From Pseudomonas_S sp047607345 (GTDB taxonomy: Bacteria; Pseudomonadota; Gammaproteobacteria; Xanthomonadales; Xanthomonadaceae), in assembly GCA_047607345.1 (NCBI GenBank), contig JASGDF010000139.1, positions 1-64,000 of the forward strand: a DNA stretch of 64,000 bases, given 5' to 3'. This document shows, in pieces, positions 63,384-64,000 of the stretch. The notes under the pieces were generated by a model. The model searched no databases. It was not told the origin of the DNA and saw nothing but the letters and a program-made list of their open reading frames with translations. The first letter of the stretch is position 1. Each line of letters begins with the position of its first letter. Both the position numbers and the translations under genes were made by a program.

Positions 63384-64000
63384 CACTTGTCTCCGGTAGT
63401 GCACATGGCGACCGGCTCGGCGGCCGACGCCGGATGGTCATGGCCTTCCATGCGGTGGCCCTCGCCCATCATGTGTTTGTCGATCAGCGACTTGAACATG
63501 CCGTCCTGCACCGACGCGTAGTAGGTGACCGGATAGTTCTCGTGGTCGTTGCGGTTGGCCGCCAGCGCCTGGTACTCGGCCGCCTGCAGCGACTGCGGCG
63601 CGGCCTTGACCTTGGCGACCCAGGCGTCGAAGCCGGCCTGGTCGGCAAGCCCGTGGGCGACGAAGTTCATCTTCGAAAAGCCATGGCCGCTGTAGTTGGC
63701 CGAGATGCCACGGAAGTCACCCGGTTCGTTGGCGATCAGGTGCAGCTTGGTCTCCATGCCGGCCATCGCGTAGATCTGCGTGCCCAGCTGCGGGATGAAG
63801 AACGAGTTCATCACCGTGTCGGAGGTGATCTTGAAGTTGATCGGGGTATTGACCGGGAAGGCGATCTCGTTGACCGTCGCGATGCCCTGCTCGGGATAGA
63901 TGAACAGCCACTTCCAGTCCAGCGCCACCGCCTCGATGGTCACCGGCTTGACGTCCGATTGCAGCGGCTTGTACGGATCCAGCGCATGCGAGGAGCGCCA
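63383..64000 (-). CDS. cyoA: Cytochrome o ubiquinol oxidase subunit II (C-terminal part, cut by window end)
   Basis: The last 205 residues of subunit II are visible, in frame to the window edge. The cupredoxin-like domain has EAVALDWKWLFIYPEQGIAT, INFKITSDTVMNSFFIPQLG, MAGMETKLHLIANEPGDFRG and SANYSGHGFSKMNFV; the CuA ligands of cytochrome c oxidases are absent, as expected for a quinol oxidase. The C-terminus is His/Met-rich (HMMGEGHRMEGHDH). The N-terminal TM hairpin and lipobox are outside the window. Confidence 0.95.
   Translation of the reverse strand, partial: WRSSHALDPYKPLQSDVKPVTIEAVALDWKWLFIYPEQGIATVNEIAFPVNTPINFKITSDTVMNSFFIPQLGTQIYAMAGMETKLHLIANEPGDFRGISANYSGHGFSKMNFVAHGLADQAGFDAWVAKVKAAPQSLQAAEYQALAANRNDHENYPVTYYASVQDGMFKSLIDKHMMGEGHRMEGHDHPASAAEPVAMCTTGDK

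Overview
The window reads as a chromosomal segment of a high-GC gammaproteobacterium of the Xanthomonadales/Lysobacterales type. A Rhodanobacteraceae-like genome (Rhodanobacter, Dyella, Luteibacter or Frateuria relatives) is my best guess. The reasons are the rpoE/rseA pair, the GTAGGAGCGACTTCAGTCGC palindromic repeats, the MarR-type EPS regulator next to an RfaH-like factor, and a cyo quinol oxidase. The genus is inference. No rRNA, tRNA, CRISPR, prophage or complete insertion sequence was seen.

Layout. 1-861: rseA (cut by the window edge) and rpoE, on the minus strand. 1094-7082: a fused beta-oxidation enzyme, a zinc-type CDF exporter, a 3'-remnant of 3-hydroxyisobutyrate dehydrogenase (mmsB), and a secreted PL4 rhamnogalacturonan lyase that starts where the mmsB homology ends. 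7083-16348: mutS, a DUF937 protein, katG behind an OxyR-type operator, a repeat-rich gap, hslR, a MATE exporter and a PAP2 phosphatase.

16345-43427 is an exopolysaccharide/capsule locus of about 27 kb made of two convergent blocks. The plus-strand block (16345-21569) encodes the outer-membrane side: a small Ser/Gly/Thr-repeat protein, a Wza-type export lipoprotein, and GfcB/YjbF-, GfcC/YjbG- and GfcD/YjbH-like proteins. The minus-strand block (43427 down to 21872) encodes initiation (WcaJ-type transferase), regulation (MarR-type EPS regulator, RfaH-like antiterminator), phosphatase Wzb/Etp, tyrosine kinase Wzc, Ugd, flippase Wzx, four further glycosyltransferases, a pyruvyl transferase, a Wzy-like polymerase, an SDR epimerase, a secreted glycoside-hydrolase-like protein, and rmlBACD. 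A perfect ops element (GGCGGTAGCGTG on the transcribed sense) lies between rfaH and wzb, so RfaH-type control of the downstream 19 kb is the most specific regulatory prediction here. The enzyme set suggests a polymer containing rhamnose and a uronic acid, carrying pyruvate, with about five sugars per repeat.

44457-51050: rpsP-rimM-trmD-rplS, an aminodeoxychorismate-lyase-like gene, nitronate monooxygenase, ffh, and ypjD on the opposite strand. 51188-64000: a secreted GH51 arabinofuranosidase, the copper module cueR-copA/copZ with two CueR-type operators, radA, a BrnT/BrnA toxin-antitoxin pair, a secreted M61 peptidase, and the cyoABCD operon (cyoA cut by the window end).

Long antisense reading frames opposite most genes are side effects of high GC and are not annotated.
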